DNA of 64,000 nt, taken from Andrena cerasifolii. Taxonomy: Eukaryota > Arthropoda > Insecta > Hymenoptera > Andrenidae. Positions 34,633 to 46,100 of the stretch are shown piece after piece. The stretch spans positions 3,157,001-3,221,000 of the forward strand of contig NC_135132.1 in NCBI RefSeq assembly GCF_050908995.1, in the 5' to 3' direction. The translations under genes were made by a program, and so were the position numbers. The notes beneath the pieces are model-generated. The model did not search any database and was not told the origin of the DNA. It was given only the letters and a program-made list of their open reading frames with translations. The stretch's first letter is position 1; each line of letters begins with the position of its first letter.

Positions 34633-36320
34633 GTTAAGTCTAAGAGGCGAGATAGATAGCACTCGTGGGAGGTTTGTAGTTGTCTGCTAACCAATGCTTC
34701 GATACTATGTAGGTGGTCTGCTAAACCTCGAATTTTTATAGTCACCGTTTCTCGCGCAAACTTCGCGCTATATAGCTCCCACAATGCAGTTTTTGATAAA
34801 TCAGAACTTTGGACATATTTTTACATCTGATACAAGAATACCGTATTACAACAGACTTTAAAAGATACGTGATAGAAGAGTTGAACAATTGCTGCTGGTA
34901 GAGATAATGTATCTTTATTTACACATTCAATGACATCAATTAGTTTTATAAACATAAATAGTGCTTGTACAATTAGCGATAAAAATATTGCAATTAATTC
35001 GTCGGCTGATTTTTATACAACTCTATTAATCACGCCCAGGCACCGTTTATTAATGAACTTAAATTAATGTCCTTAATTATTCTATCATCTGCCTAACATT
35101 CACCTTTCAGTTAATAATTAAACTTATTCGTAAGGTTCACCTTCATCTCCCACGTATCCTTACGAAAGTCTTTTGAGAAAAATTGACATTGTTTCAGGGA
35201 TTTTCCGGACTTAATTTTGTTTTAAATTGTTAATTACGAAAATGAAAGGAAATCTAGAATCTAAAGGCATAAATGGCAATGTTTATTTCGTGCCGATGTT
35301 TTTGTACGTGTAATCATTGAGAAACGAGTGTTTGGAGAGGGAATAATTACAAAATAGTAGAAATTGTAAATTTAATTCATTTTAGTAATTAATGCAACTA
35401 AATATTTATTCATTGATTAATAAATATCACATATAGATATTATATGGCTTCATATAATTATGTCACGTTCTCGTTCATTACTTAAATTAATAAATCTGCG
35501 TATAATGTAGAAAAAGGCGGCAGACAGATTTGTTTATAATTTTCGCATTGTGAAAATGCTATTAAGTCTTCGAAAAAATTTGTTTAGCAAGCTCGAACAT
35601 TTCTAGGTAAAACTACGCGAAAAACGGAAATAAAAATTAATTTCAAGAGCTAAGCCACACCAAAATCGACTAAAAAAACAACTTTGTTTAACAATTTCTT
35701 CTTAATTATTGCATTACGGTCCAATAATCATATGACATTTTTTCTTCAGAATCCATTAGTAATGTTTCGTACAAGAGTTAGAGAAAAGCACTTTATAGTA
35801 GTGTATATTATAGACAACTGTTTAAAAAAATTGTAATACACTATAACAATTTTCGGTACAAATCATTATTATCAACCAAAATACAGATTGTTATCACCAA
35901 TTTAGCTAAGGAATCATAAAAACAACAATTAAGAAAAACCCTATTTTGAGGTCATTGGTAAAATTTTTTTTTAACACATATACACTCTTTCAAATTTTTA
36001 GTTACTTTATAGTAGACTAATAAAAAATACTTTCCCCCAGAAATCATTACAAATATTGTTAATACCTCCATACATACACAATCAAGTATCTGGAAAAATA
36101 AAGAAACTTTTGAATTCATTTTTCTCTTGAAATTTCCGCAGAATTTGGAACTTGAATTTTTGGAAAAATTTTTAGTGGCACGCCCCATGAGTTTAGTAAA
36201 TTATTCGTGGTGCAAACTATCGACATATCAAATTGGAGCTGAATCTGTGTTTCAAAACTCGTGCATATCCTTCGTAAGATATATTAACCTCGGGGGATTA
36301 CCCTCTGCACTAGATTATAA
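34633..36320. other. AT-rich gene-free stretch
   Basis: AT-rich sequence; 34640-34800 resembles part of the MITE family with GAGCAGTAGTGA ends seen at 40035 and 61465. No exon supported. Confidence 0.5.
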
Positions 36321-36321
36321 C

Positions 36322-36742
36322 AAGGAAACGTTCCCAACTCGAAAATTCTGATTTTAACGAAACTATCGTGTGAATGTAGAACACATTGTAGTATTTAAAG
36401 AGCAATTTCTTTCTACGGAAATTCACTTCGAAGGGGTGAAAGCAGCCCTTAAAATTACCAAGTTTTTTCCTTTAAATATATCTTTATAACAGTGGGTGAT
36501 AAAACAAAATGTTGATTAAAAGAGTTGTTCAGTTTTGTACACTCTGAAACACTACCAAAAGAAATATAAAGTTACATTACAAAAAGGAAAACGAAAATCG
36601 AGAACTTGAAGGGATGGTTTCACGACTTCAGAGTGAATTTCCGCTGAGAAAAAATATGCTTTTGGCATACTCCAATATGTTCTACATTCACACGAAGTTT
36701 CATTAAAATCAGAATTTTCGGGTTGCGAACGTTTCTTGATAA
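36322..36742. repeat. Imperfect foldback repeat
   Basis: CGAAAATTCTGATTTTAACG and GTGTGAATGTAGAACA on the left are complemented by TGTTCTACATTCACAC and ATTAAAATCAGAATTTTCG on the right. The centre contains TTCACTTCGAAGGGGTGA, linking it to the palindromes at 29676 and 53802. Confidence 0.6.
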
Positions 36743-38790
36743 GCTTGTACCAATTTTGCACGCGTGTTAGCTACATTGAATTCGCCTTATAAATGGAACA
36801 ATGTATTAAAAAGAACATGGATGACTCTGAAATCTCCGTGACACCATCATGTTGTAAAAAGAAGCAAGTGAACCTGAAAAGTGGATTCTCTAAAACATTT
36901 CCTAATTAACATTTCCCACATCATTAATATTTATGAGAATATTCCATTGTCACGCTTTATGTGCCTCGGCCTGTACGAGTTCTGCCTCGCTTCTGAATTG
37001 GAGAACAACTTGGAAACTGACGGAGCTAGCTTAACTGTTGGGGAAACGTTGAAACGATATTCCATATAGAAACAGATCACGTTTGGGAACCTTGACATTA
37101 GTCAATATCTTAGCTATTAGAGGGTGCTCCAATTCACTGATTCTCTGTGGTGTCCGATAATTACATGGGGTAGTTTATGGCCGGTCCATCAACATAGTTT
37201 ACAAACAAGGTTTACTGTGACACAGGGACTCTGTCCAAGAACTATTTAGATCAGGTTTGAATATGTTATTTAATGGATTTGATTGAATGATAGTATTTAG
37301 TTTATTGATTTCAGTGTTCATGTCGTTGGCAACTGCAATGCTTCATCACGTATTAAGAAGTTTATGAATACACTTCTGCTGTTTATTTTCTGGTTCCTGA
37401 TATCAATCGATAGAGAATAGCCATGAATTCATTGGAGGTCTGTAGATGGTCCCCGAGCTGCAGACATTTTAAATGTCTAAAATTACTGATTACCAACAGC
37501 TCGTGGGATTTCGTACATAGATGATTTGTTATCTAATACATGGAAGAACGAGTATTTTCAGAATGAAGTTAATAAAATGTAGGGGATATAGGGTGTAAGT
37601 AAATTCTAGAATATCAGTCGCTAACGGTCAGCTGTTTCTTTTTATCAAAATGGTCTTAAGCATTTTTTTCCCTCAGTTATACTAAAATTTAAAAATTTAA
37701 ATTGACTCTCAGTGGAGTTTAGATAGATTACCACTCTTATTTGGGGAAACACAGATTAAAATAATATTGCAGATTTGCAATATTATCTTTATTTTTGTAT
37801 TTTGATTTTGCATTACGGAAATAGTATTCTTGTAACTTTAAAATCCAATTTTATTTCATATTGGAATATCAATTTAAATTTGTAAGAATTAAGATATTCT
37901 TAAATGTAACTCAGAACGTAATGTAAAATTATAACAGAGGATGATATGCAAAAAGGAAGTAACATCTTTAGAATTTAGACCTGGATTCTTTGGTTGTAAT
38001 TCTTTTCATCAATTATTTACCTTAATCCTTATGTATAGTCATTCAGATGAGAGGAACTTTTCCCACATTTATTTTTTTGTCTAATAACTTGGATATTCAG
38101 AAGTATTATTTGGAGAAAGTTTTGTTTGAATAATTAGTATCTGATCTTAATAAAATAAGTCGATTGATATTTACGAATACGGATTGAAATTTATTTAAAC
38201 GTCAAGTGAAAGTTGTATGTAAATATTCATTGAACTATGCTTCATTGGAAGTGCCGACTTATTATTTCTTCTTTATTAATATCGTTCTGTATTTGAAATC
38301 ACAATATTATATTTAAATATAACGAAGTATTTAATTATTTATAAAGTAAATTATTCGTGTTTCACATTTTACTTTCAATAAAATTACTGGAATTTTGTGC
38401 GGTACAAACAGTAGCTGTTTTGGAGGATTAATGTTTACAATTTTGTTCAAAACCAAAAACTTTTACACAAAAAGGAGTAAAATGTTTCTACAGTATTGCT
38501 TTTAACGTATCCAACACAGAAATAAAGTTGGTACTGGACGTTCTTGTGCCTGAAACATCTTCCGTCGCTGAAGTCAATTTTTTCTCTTACTTAATACTTA
38601 GTGGTAGTTAAAAATTGCTTAAATTATATTATTAAAACTTTATAGTTCAAGCGTCATAAATATTTATAACCAAGTTTGTAAAAATGACTGGCTCGTTAGC
38701 AAATAATATTCTGAGATTCAATTTAAGAAATGCTTGCCCTAATCGTAGCTTTTTTTGGACGCACTAAACACATCTCTACATAGTACAATA
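36743..38790. other. Gene-free AT-rich stretch
   Basis: No recognisable exon of midasin, the GPCR or any other gene on either strand. Long AT-rich tracts with occasional repeat fragments. Confidence 0.5.
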
Positions 38791-38796
38791 CAATAA

Positions 38797-39395
38797 AGTG
38801 TCCGGTAATCGTCTGTCTGTTTGTTTGGGCTAATCTTGGGAACCACTGGACGGATTGCAATGCGGTTTTCACCGTTCTATAGATCATACCTTGAGGAAGG
38901 TTTAGGTGTATGAAACTTTAATCTATGACAAACGCAAGTTCTGTTTGAGGAGCGCCAGTGAATTTTAAAATATTAATGCTGATACATACAGGGTGTCCCA
39001 AAATTCAGGGACTTCTCGGAACATATAATATCCTCATGCAAAAAGACATCGAAAAGTCCTTTACCGTTTTGGGATCCGAGGCTTCGTTCTCGAGATATTA
39101 ACAGTTTAATATTAGCGGTCCAAGTTCCGGGCCGCGCAGTTTAAAGCCGAGTCAGCTGATCGCGCGACAAACCGCGAGCGGTCACTGCTCCGCGCTCAGC
39201 TGTTGCCCCGGAACTTGGACCGCTGATATACAACTGTTAATATCTCGAGAACGAAGCGTCGGATCCTAAAGCAGTAAATGACTTTTTGATGTCTTTCTGC
39301 ATAAAGAATTTGCATGTTTCGGATTGACCCATTATTTTAGGACACCCTGTATAAGAAGGCAACGCCGGCGCTGGGTATTTTAAGCTAGTCTGTTA
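38797..39395 (+). mobile_element. Helitron-like fragment, interrupted
   Basis: Starts with a CGTCTGTCTGTTTGTTTGGG tract and GAACCACTGGACGGATTGCA, sequence types recurrent in insect interspersed repeats, and after the insertion at 38988-39352 resumes with GCAACGCCGGCGCTGGGTAT and AAGCTAGT. The CTAG end after a short GC hairpin is Helitron-like. Assignment is tentative. Confidence 0.35.
38988..39352. mobile_element. ACAGGGTGTCC foldback element, copy 1
   Basis: Ends ACAGGGTGTCCCAAAATTC and TTTTAGGACACCCTGT, long arms with CGAGATATTAACAGTT mirrored as AACTGTTAATATCTCG, and a GC-rich loop. Splits the Helitron-like repeat. Confidence 0.8.
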
Positions 39396-40034
39396 TATTT
39401 TAACAATTGCTGACCATTCGAGCGGCTTAAACGGATGCATGATACTATAAAATTCGTAGTCTAAAACTGCGTGTATTTCTAATTTTTAATATAGACTTTT
39501 CTGCATCTTATGATATTTTGATGAAAATTTTGAAAATGCAATGGAAAGGTGTACAAAATTTTGCCATGATCGAAATGATCGGCAAAGTGTTAATTAACAA
39601 TATCAACATTGCCGATCGAACGAGAATCGTGACTTCTTTCCTTTATGGGTAATAACTGTCTTTTTTCTTCACATAGCCTTTTCTATCTCCAGTGTCCTTT
39701 TTGTTTATTTCGTTTAATTCAAAACAAATGAAAAGCACATTGGCAACGATTTCTAAAAATTCAAACAATATAGTTAAGTATGTATTTGCATATAGTCAAA
39801 TTAATACAAAGAAATGAGCGTGTATTATATTTCAATCGCCTTTGCTTAAGTGTTCTTCACACCTTTTTAAAAATTCAATTTTAATACACACATCACATAT
39901 AAATATGTAGTATGGAATTAAAGAATGAAGGTACAAATTAACGAAATCATAAATCGTATCAAATCTATGCAATATTTTCGATTCGATAGAAAAAGAATTG
40001 AAGTAAACAACTTGAAAAGTAATGCCTATAAGTA

Positions 40035-40255
40035 TACTGAGCAGTAGTGACATTTGTCGGAAGAGTCAAAACGAGTGAGTGGGAAAGGAAGGAAGATCAA
40101 TCGCCTTCGATTGCCAACTATAACAGTAACGCCTCCCCTCCCAGTCACCCCTCCCTCCATAAAATTCCCGATGTGGAGTGGAGGGGACCATGGCTCCACC
40201 CACATTTTCATCTTTGTTTAGGCAGGCGCATTGAATATCTCACTACTGCTCGGTA
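40035..40255. mobile_element. MITE, GAGCAGTAGTGA family
   Basis: Left end TACTGAGCAGTAGTGA and right end TCACTACTGCTCGGTA. Related ends occur at 61465-61680, near 40790-40812 and near 34640. No open frame. Confidence 0.6.
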
Positions 40256-40313
40256 CACCTGTAGCTGGAACATTTAAAAATGTTCGAAATATTTCGAGCG
40301 ATAGTGAGGTATA

Positions 40314-40655
40314 CAGGGTGTCCCAAAATTCAGAGACTTCCCGGAGCATGCAATATCCTGATGCAAAAAGACATCGAAAAGTCCTTTACCGTTTTGCGAT
40401 CCGAGGCTTCGTTCTCGAGATATTAACAGTTGAATATTAGCGGTCCAAGTTCCGGGTGTACGGTCACTGCTCCGCGCTCAGCTGACTCGGGTTTAAACCG
40501 CGCGGCCCGGAACTTGGACCGCTAATATTCAACTGTTAATATCTCGGGAACGGAGCCTCGGATCCCAAAACGGTAAAGGACTTTTCGACGTCTTTTTGCA
40601 CGAGGATACTGCATGCGTCGGGATGTCCCTCAAGTATAGGATGCGCTGTATACCT
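40314..40655. mobile_element. ACAGGGTGTCC foldback element, copy 2
   Basis: Same family as 38988-39352: ACAGGGTGTCCCAAAATTCA on the left, GGATGCGCTGTAT on the right (diverged), arms with CGAGATATTAACAGTTGAAT and its complement, and GCGGTCCAAGTTCCGGG mirrored around the centre. Confidence 0.75.
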
Positions 40656-40819
40656 CCAAGAGGGGTTAAACAGAGGGGTTGGAATGCAAATGAATCTGCG
40701 GGAGGTCTTTGGCTGTCAGTCAACCAATAGTAGTGCTTGGACAGTAGATTGCCTTGCAAACCATGAATCAGATTTGGGCATGCGCACTGAGGACCTCACT
40801 CTGCCTCGGTACACCTACA

Positions 40820-42980
40820 AGTCTTATATGGAAACATGTATTTCTCTATAAGAACTACAATGGAGAGTATAGGTCCGGAAATCCCTAAAGTTTCGCATAG
40901 AAAATATATATGTATATAAGTATATATTCATGTACATATACACATATACAGGGTGATTTCTAAAGTACTATTATATTCTATTCTCATATTAGAGCGTATC
41001 CGCAGCACGTTTTATAAGTATTTTTGTTTGCGACGTTTGATTATAGCGTTCTTAAAATATTGTACACAAATAGCTTCAGTATTTTCGACGTTGCAAATAT
41101 TGCAAATGATTTCGTACCTTTCTGACACGACGTAATATATTGTCTAATAATTAATTGAGCAAACAAATAATATTACAGAAGAAGTCATGGTACGCGGAAA
41201 TATAATTGTTGACGAGTTATTGGCAATTATGTAATAGATTAGAGCGTGTGAATATTTTTTCGTCGAGTTCCTTAATTTTTTCCTACTGGATCTCAGTTCA
41301 TTGCTTATTAAAGTGCACACTAAAGCACACGAAAAGTAAAATTGCAATCTCTCAAGGCAAAACCTTCGCATAGAAAATGTGAAATATTCTAACGCGATGC
41401 TCTACGAAACTTTTTCAACAATTGTGTATCTTTAGAATTTTCACCTTTCTCCCTGAAAAAAAACTTGCACATAACATTTTTGCTGGGTTGCTGTGTGTTA
41501 CAGTTAAATTGTAAAATTATTGAATGTTACAAAATAGTTACAATGTTATATGCGTGGCGAAAAGTAATTCGAAGGGGTGTCTTACGAAATACTTTCTAAC
41601 CATTATTAATTCATAAGAATTCGAATGAAGTCTTAGGCGTGAGCATATAAAAGTTTACAATACATTTACAAAAATACTAACGACCAGTCACTGATGGAAA
41701 GTTATTCTCTTTTTTTCTCAGCAATTACATTACACAAAAGCAATCATCACGCAGACAAGGAAATTCGGTACAATTTACGTAAATAGTACTAGAAAGTATT
41801 CTCTAAACAAAAAGTAACTGTGCTCTCCTTTGCTAAATCGTTTGTCGTCGAGGAATTTTAGGACGAGGTCGTTAATGAGGACCTTACGTGTACGCCCCGT
41901 ATATGTACATATGTATTTGTATGTATATATTTGTATCTGTGTATAATAATAATAGTAAACGATACAATACTAACAACCGAGCGGGAAGCTCGATTACTTG
42001 AGTCCCCCGTTGAGTGGAAAGCTCATTTAATGGTGCAAACTACCTATTGTACTTTCTAATTAACGAGTTAATTACTAATTGGTGCACCTAATATTGTTTC
42101 GATTCACATTAAGGAACTATCATTGTCGATGACTTTCTGTAGTTCTACACTCGCTAGGCTCTTTGTCTCGCCATTCTTGGCATTATCTAAATATAATAAT
42201 CTAACAAGCGATAGTTTACATATAAACGTGCATAAAGTTACCAAATGATGATCTACGTAATCCCATTTATAATTCGTGTATTTTGGCAACTTTGGCGATT
42301 CTTGGCAATTTTTGGCAATTCTGATGATTCTTCGTAGAACATTTTTGGCAATCATTGATAGACATTTCTTGCGCGTTTTTTGTTTGCTATGGAACGTGGA
42401 GTCATCGTTCTTAAATTTTAGAAAATTTTGTATGATCCTCGAGATTGTTAATTTAAATTCTAAAATATTTCTAGAATTTGGCAGAAGTGCGTGTGGAAAT
42501 GTTCTGTGGCAAATTTTGAAAGTACTCTACAGTAACTAAGTAAAATGATCGAATGAAGATGAGATCCTTTGGTCATTTTTTGCAGCACTTTTGAAACTTG
42601 TGAAAAGTATCCATGCCTATTTTGAACAAGTCTCTTTGAAATATATCTTTTTCTTTTTTTTCTGGAAATTTTTGGGGGATGTTTTTAGAACTTTCTTAGG
42701 CGTTTGCTTATTATCTCTCTTCCCATCCTCTATAATAGTTACATTAAATATCTTTTCATTAATCTTAACAGGTTAGATAAAAAGAATTTCGTGTGTTCTT
42801 AATGATACCTGCGACAAACAAGCTTCTGCGACACTTCTGAAAGAAATTTCTTCTAATAACGAAGAAGAAATCGTAGACAAATTTTGGGAACAATCATCTG
42901 AAAAATTGTATTTAAATCTACAAAACATCTTGCTTAAGTCTACCTGGAATTTCTTCTCCCATTAAAGAAAATACTTCGAA
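40820..42980. other. Gene-free stretch (GPCR 3' flank)
   Basis: AT-rich, with a short (TATG/TATA)n-like tract near 40900-40950 and 41900-41950. Contains the presumed 3' UTR of the minus-strand GPCR next to 42989. No other exon supported. Confidence 0.5.
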
Positions 42981-42988
42981 TCGGTAAC

Positions 42989-43168
42989 TTATTCGCTAGG
43001 TGAATCGCTGCTAATCGGACTGACATTTACTTTCGGACCGTTCATTTTCGACAGTGGTGATAATAAAATGCTTGATCTTCTACTAACGTCGTCCTCGAAT
43101 ATGCTCGATGTACTTTTTGACCTTGAAATCAGGGTCCATGGGTCCGGTGGCATGACCAGGCGGTCGTC
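42989..43168 (-). CDS. GPCR exon D, serine-rich C-terminal tail
   Basis: Acceptor ACGTGCAG, phase 0, 59 codons plus stop. Begins DDRLVMPPDPWTLISRSKS and contains RRSSILLSPLSKM and SPISSDSPSE, i.e. several Ser-Pro and Arg-x-x-Ser sites typical of phosphorylated receptor tails. It joins exon C at a GTATTC donor without a frame change. Confidence 0.7.
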   Translation of the reverse strand, partial: DDRLVMPPDPWTLISRSKSTSSIFEDDVSRRSSILLSPLSKMNGPKVNVSPISSDSPSE

Positions 43169-46100
43169 CTGCACGTTTAATTCCGCGATTAATTACGATT
43201 ACTTAATCTTAAACAGAAATCGTGGAAAAAGACACCTTTATTAATGACACACATTATCGAAAAATTACATCAATTATTTGCATGCGGTTTCGTGCATTTT
43301 CCGAGCAAAAGTGGGTTGGGTGTTCTTGCTTCGAAAGCCAAACAGAGTAGCAGTAGAGATGTACGAGTATAGTGCCTCTACGAGCTATATCAGCATGAAA
43401 AAAATCTGTTCATTAGGTTTAAAAAAAAAAAAATAGTGTGGTGATTGTAACGGTTTGGTGGGTGTACTATCAGCAACCCTAGTTAGTTATTCGGCCGGCG
43501 GGGAGAACATACCGGGTCGTCGTGGAGCCTGTGATGCCAGATCGGGGACGGGCCCCGAGAATTTCCCCCACCTCGCGCACGCTACGGCGGAGCGGCGCGT
43601 CCGTGAGCTCGGCGCTTCGGAGTCCAACTCACGGACACGCAGCTCCGGCGTAGTGTGCGCGAGGTGGGGGAAATTCTCGAGAGAACCCGTCCCCGATCTG
43701 GCATCACAGCGTGGAGCACGCTTGGCGTACATTACTCCGACGTAGCGGCTCCCAAGGCTGCGATGGGTCCTACCGGTCCCACTTTATCCGAGGATAGCTG
43801 CATTACCCGCTTGACTCATCCTTGGTTTAAGGAATCATGCCCTGCTTCCGGCCCACGTTCCCCAACTTTAATTACGGCCGGGGCCTTATGAGGGTCCTAC
43901 TCATCAGAGTTATAGTGCCTCTACGAGCTATAGTGACTTAGGTGTGAGGTACCCAGCGGGGTCTTAACCGATACCCTGCTGGGTACGGGCCGCTAAACGT
44001 GCCCCCACTACTACCTCTTGCAGGACTGTGTTTAAGGAAGACCAGAACAAAACTTGGGCCCTAAAGGGTAAAATCAGTTATTGATATAAAATAATTTATA
44101 TTGCTACTGTTGTAATGCAGTAGGTATAGTGCCTCTACGAGCTATAGTGACTTTGGTGTGAGGTCACTCAGTGGGGTCTTAACCGATACCCTGCTGGGTA
44201 CGGGCCACCAAACGTACCTCCTACTACCTCTTGCAGGACTGTGTTTAGGAAAGACCAGGACAAAACTGGGGTCCTAAAGGGCAAAGTCTCCAACATTACT
44301 TCAAGACATGCAGTGATTTTAATTTAAAATAAGTTGTTAATATAAAATAATTTATATTACAACTGTTCTAATGCAGTACATATACCTTACTACAATGGAT
44401 TTTTATTTAGTATGTGCTGACAACGAGACAAATTTTAATTGCCAGTAGCAAAGCTTAATTGCTGTCTTTTAATAATGATAAACAGTATCTTCAATTTCTT
44501 TTTTATTTTATTAAAATTGAAGTTGTAACACTTAACCCATAGGGCCCCGGTTTTGTTCCTGATCTTCCCTAAACACAGACCTGCAAGAGGTAGTAGGGGG
44601 CCATGTTTAGGGGCCCATACCCAGCAGGATATCGGTTAAGACCCCGCTGAGAGGCCTCACACCTAAGTCACTATAGCTCGTAGAGGCACTATACATATAC
44701 CTTACTGAAATGGATTTGTATTTAATATGTGCTGACAATGAGACAATTTTTAATAGCCAGTAGCAAAGCTTAATTGCTGTCTTTTAATAATGATAAACAG
44801 TATCTTCAATTTCTGTTTTATTTTATTAAAATTGAAGTTGTAACACTTAACCCATAGGGCCCCGGTTTTGTTCCTGATCTTCCCTAAACACAGACCTGCA
44901 AGAGGTAGTAGGGGGCCATGTTTAGCGGCCTATACCCAACAGGATACCGGTTAAGACCCCGCTTTGTGACCTCACACCTAAGTCACTATAGCTCGTAGAG
45001 GCACTATACATATACCTTACTGAAATGGATTTGTATTTAATATGTGCTGACAATGAGACAATTTTTAATAGCCAGTAGCAAAGCTTAATTGCTGTCTTTT
45101 AATAATGATAAACAGTATCTTCAATTTCTGTTTTATTTGATTAAAATTGAAGTTGTAACACTTAACCCATAGGGCCCCGGTTTTGTTCCTGATCTTCCCT
45201 AAACACAGACCTGCAAGAGGTAGTAGGGGGCCATGTTTAGGGGCCCATACCCAACAGGATATCGGTTAAGACCCCGCTTTGTGACCTCACACCTAAGTCA
45301 CTATAGCTCGTAGAGGCACTATACAGTGGAATGCCATTATAAGATAATTATCCAAACCAACGATTACGTGTATATGAGGTTGATTAAAATTTCTGCCGCG
45401 AAAGTTGCAGGTGTATTTACAATTCAAAACTAAAGAAAAAAAAGAATATAAAAAAATTATTTAAAAGAATCACAAAAGAATGTATTAAAAAAAAGAAGCT
45501 AGGTAAATTGTAATAAATATGGCTCATTCAATTTTGTTTTTCAGGCATATCCCCTTCAGATTATAGTTATTATACAGTGTGCTTTGAAATTGGTAGAACT
45601 GGAAGGGACTTTACTTGAAGAAATGAAAAGAAAAGTGAAATAATATTTGTCCACGAAACGTTTTTATCTTGATTAATTTGTTCGAAAAACTTCTGACTAA
45701 AAAATTAGCAGAATTTATTAGTAAGTACGATACAATTGTATATGAAATGAATTCTTCTGCAGAAATAAGTCGAAAGTGTAGGGTGACGATCTTCAAAGGG
45801 GCTTTTCTTCTGAAAAAATTCTCTTCGAATGTGGAGTCGATTTTTAATCAAGTGCGCACACACCACAACTTTTCAAAATTTATTTTTTCAAAAACGAAGT
45901 TTCATTCGAGAGAAGAATTATTCTACAATTTCAACTTATTTTGAACAGGAGGATTCATGAAACTCGCAGTTGTGTCATATTTGTTAATAAATTCTGCTGA
46001 TTTAAAAATCAGTAGCGCACTTACTAGCCTTTTTTCAAAATCGATTGTTTTCGAGAAGGAGGCCTCCTATGAACAAATTTTATTGTACATTTTTTAGTTA

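Noticed and set aside
36127..36351. 74-codon + frame tested as a continuation of midasin AAA6
   Set aside because: Lacks Walker B or any midasin block and overlaps an imperfect foldback repeat.
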